From: Vreelandella halophila
GTDB lineage: Bacteria > Pseudomonadota > Gammaproteobacteria > Pseudomonadales > Oleiphilaceae
Reading direction: 5' to 3'
Assembly: GCF_019903425.1 (NCBI RefSeq)
Contig: NZ_JACHUZ010000013.1
Span: 67,246 to 131,245 of the forward strand
DNA length: 64,000 bases
Shown here: positions 63,080 to 64,000 of the stretch, one piece after another
Numbering within the stretch: the first letter of the stretch is position 1
Layout: every line of letters begins with the position of its first letter
The notes under the pieces: model-generated
Told to the model about the DNA's origin: nothing
Database searches by the model: none
The model's input: only the letters and a program-made list of their open reading frames with translations
Made by a program: the position numbers and the translations under genes

Positions 63080-63823
63080 ATGAAACCAGCCAACCGCAAC
63101 CTCATTCTTATCTGCCTGTCACTGCTGCTGGCGATGCCTGGCGCATTCGCCGCGCCTGAAAGCCATGTGTTTGAACTGGAGAACCGGCGGGCTCAGACAG
63201 TCGTTCCGCAGCTGCGCAACCTCTATGGGGACGGCATAAAACTCTCGCCGGACGGGCAGAACCTGATGGTGCGCGCCGAGCCCGAGCAGCTCGCCGAGAT
63301 CAAGAGCCTGCTCAAGCAGATCGACCAGCCCGTCCACCAGGTACGCCTCTCCCTGCGCCACAGAGACATGGCCTCGGGGAAGGACGATAACCGTGGCAGC
63401 AGGCGCGTCTACAGCACCAGAAAGGACTCGACCCGCTCACTGGTGGTCCAGGATCAGCAGCTCGCACAGATCTCATCCGGCCGGATTGCGCGACTGCCCG
63501 TCGCGGCGCGTGGCGGCAAGGACCCAATGGTGATTCTGGAGGAAGTGGATATGACCAGCGGCTTCCTGGTGCGCCCCACGGTGCTCAGCGAGAACCAGGT
63601 GGAGCTGCACATTACCGCTATCCGCAACGAACCCGTGCCGGGTCGGCCGGATTACGAGACCGCCGGAGTGGTTACCATCCGCCGGGTGAACCCCGGCGAA
63701 TGGGTGGAACTGGGCGAGGAGCGTCGGAGTATCCGTTCACAGCAGGGCAGTCGCGTCTACAGTACACAGTCAAAAGGCAACCGGCTCTGGGAAGTGAAAG
63801 TGAACGTGCTTCCGGCTCGCTGA
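63080..63823 (+). CDS. Secretin N-domain-like periplasmic protein
   Basis: A 247-residue protein with a signal peptide (LILICLSLLLAMPGAFA). Residues about 26-90 form a secretin N1-type fold (FELENRRAQTVVPQLRNLYG, then DGQNLMVRAEPEQLAEIKSLLKQIDQP). The second half (about 150-247) has a strand-rich region with GFLVRPTVLSENQVELHITA, like the start of a secretin domain, but the barrel is absent. It is a standalone protein rather than a full secretin; a pilus or secretion accessory function is possible. ATG 63014 is an alternative start. It is divergent from pntAA. Confidence 0.75.
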   Translation: MKPANRNLILICLSLLLAMPGAFAAPESHVFELENRRAQTVVPQLRNLYGDGIKLSPDGQNLMVRAEPEQLAEIKSLLKQIDQPVHQVRLSLRHRDMASGKDDNRGSRRVYSTRKDSTRSLVVQDQQLAQISSGRIARLPVAARGGKDPMVILEEVDMTSGFLVRPTVLSENQVELHITAIRNEPVPGRPDYETAGVVTIRRVNPGEWVELGEERRSIRSQQGSRVYSTQSKGNRLWEVKVNVLPAR

Positions 63824-63841
63824 GCGCCGGATAAACCCGCA

Positions 63842-64000
63842 TCACCCCAGAGCCTTCAACAGCACCTCCTTGGCCTCATTCACCCTTGCGGCGAGCTCAT
63901 CACTGCCGCCGTGGTCCGGATGCACCTTCTGGATCAGCCGCCGGTGCGCCTTCACGATGTCATCCCGGCCGGCATCCGCGGGCACATTGAGCACATCCCG
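63842..64000 (-). CDS. DnaJ domain protein, 5' end outside window
   Basis: The C-terminal 52 residues are visible: DVLNVPADAGRDDIVKAHRR, LIQKVHPDHGGSDELAARVN and a final helix to ALG. The HPD motif between helices II and III of the J-domain is present. A J-domain at the extreme C-terminus is typical of DjlA-type or TIM14-like membrane J-proteins, but the N-terminus is not in view. It stimulates a DnaK-family ATPase. Confidence 0.85.
   Translation of the reverse strand, partial: RDVLNVPADAGRDDIVKAHRRLIQKVHPDHGGSDELAARVNEAKEVLLKALG

Noticed and set aside
1-64000. CRISPR array, rRNA operon or tRNA genes
   Set aside because: No regularly spaced repeats and no rRNA sequence were seen. The only tRNA-like segment is the tmRNA 3' fragment at 5835-5861.

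Overview
The window is from a high-GC gammaproteobacterium. Three conserved gene orders support this: ubiE-ubiJ-ubiB-hisI-hisE-tatABC-rsmE, the ubiI-ubiH-pepP-UPF0149 block facing zapA-6S RNA-5-FTHF cyclo-ligase, and accB-accC-prmA-dusB-fis-purH-purD. Together with the PHA-granule-type protein, FFLEELY protein, oleate hydratase and FadL, the content suggests a Marinobacter/Pseudomonas/Halomonas-like marine or halophilic organism. The genus cannot be fixed from sequence reading alone.

Region 1 (1-5861) is the right end of an integrated element. It holds a P2-like immunity switch: a Cox-like gene and two short early genes on the minus strand, divergent from a small repressor, with direct-repeat operators lying over the cox promoter. 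Next come AT-rich cargo genes: a two-TM coiled-coil protein, an SRAP/YedK protein with a TolA-like partner, a polytopic membrane protein, a Cys-rich mini-protein and a Panacea toxin-antitoxin-like pair. The element ends at a 27-base copy of the tmRNA 3' end followed by a terminator, so it sits in ssrA. A 25-bp direct repeat with GTGTC motifs occurs at 3274 and 5713.

Region 2 (5900-15100): oleate hydratase divergent from a FadL porin, a DUF4124 gene broken by one stop codon, a metallophosphoesterase, a CarS-like membrane protein, fumarase C, an alpha/beta hydrolase and an FFLEELY protein. Region 3 (15090-23722): a PHA-type small protein, ubiquinone genes, hisI/hisE, Tat translocase, rsmE, a CLC antiporter and the decayed remnant of a second CLC gene. 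Region 4 (23723-31618): ubiI, ubiH, pepP, UPF0149, then the zapA/6S RNA/cyclo-ligase unit, a 56-residue peptide and ilvA.

Region 5 (31700-36030) looks like a copper/respiration cluster: a small cytochrome c, a sigma-54 activator with no sensor domain, a SafE-like membrane protein and, divergently, an OprC-like TonB-dependent receptor. The receptor has a near-consensus sigma-54 promoter and an upstream palindrome at enhancer distance. Region 6 (36100-42370): rpiA, an acyl-CoA dehydrogenase, ppa, and a divergent c-di-GMP pair (degenerate LapD-like receptor and an active-looking diguanylate cyclase). Region 7 (42485-51360): aroQ, accBC, prmA, a zinc-ribbon protein, dusB-fis, purHD and a TauE remnant. 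Region 8 (51361-59038): an arsRCBH arsenic operon, a PGPGW protein, and a tightly overlapping four-gene operon led by a cyclopropane-fatty-acid-synthase-like enzyme. Region 9 (59055-64000): pntAA-pntAB-pntB-mscS, a secretin-like periplasmic protein and the end of a DnaJ-domain gene.

The strongest candidates for something undescribed are the sigma-54 copper-receptor circuit (32114-36028), the CFA/reductase/thioredoxin-fold operon (54583-59038) and the Panacea pair in the element (4587-5545).
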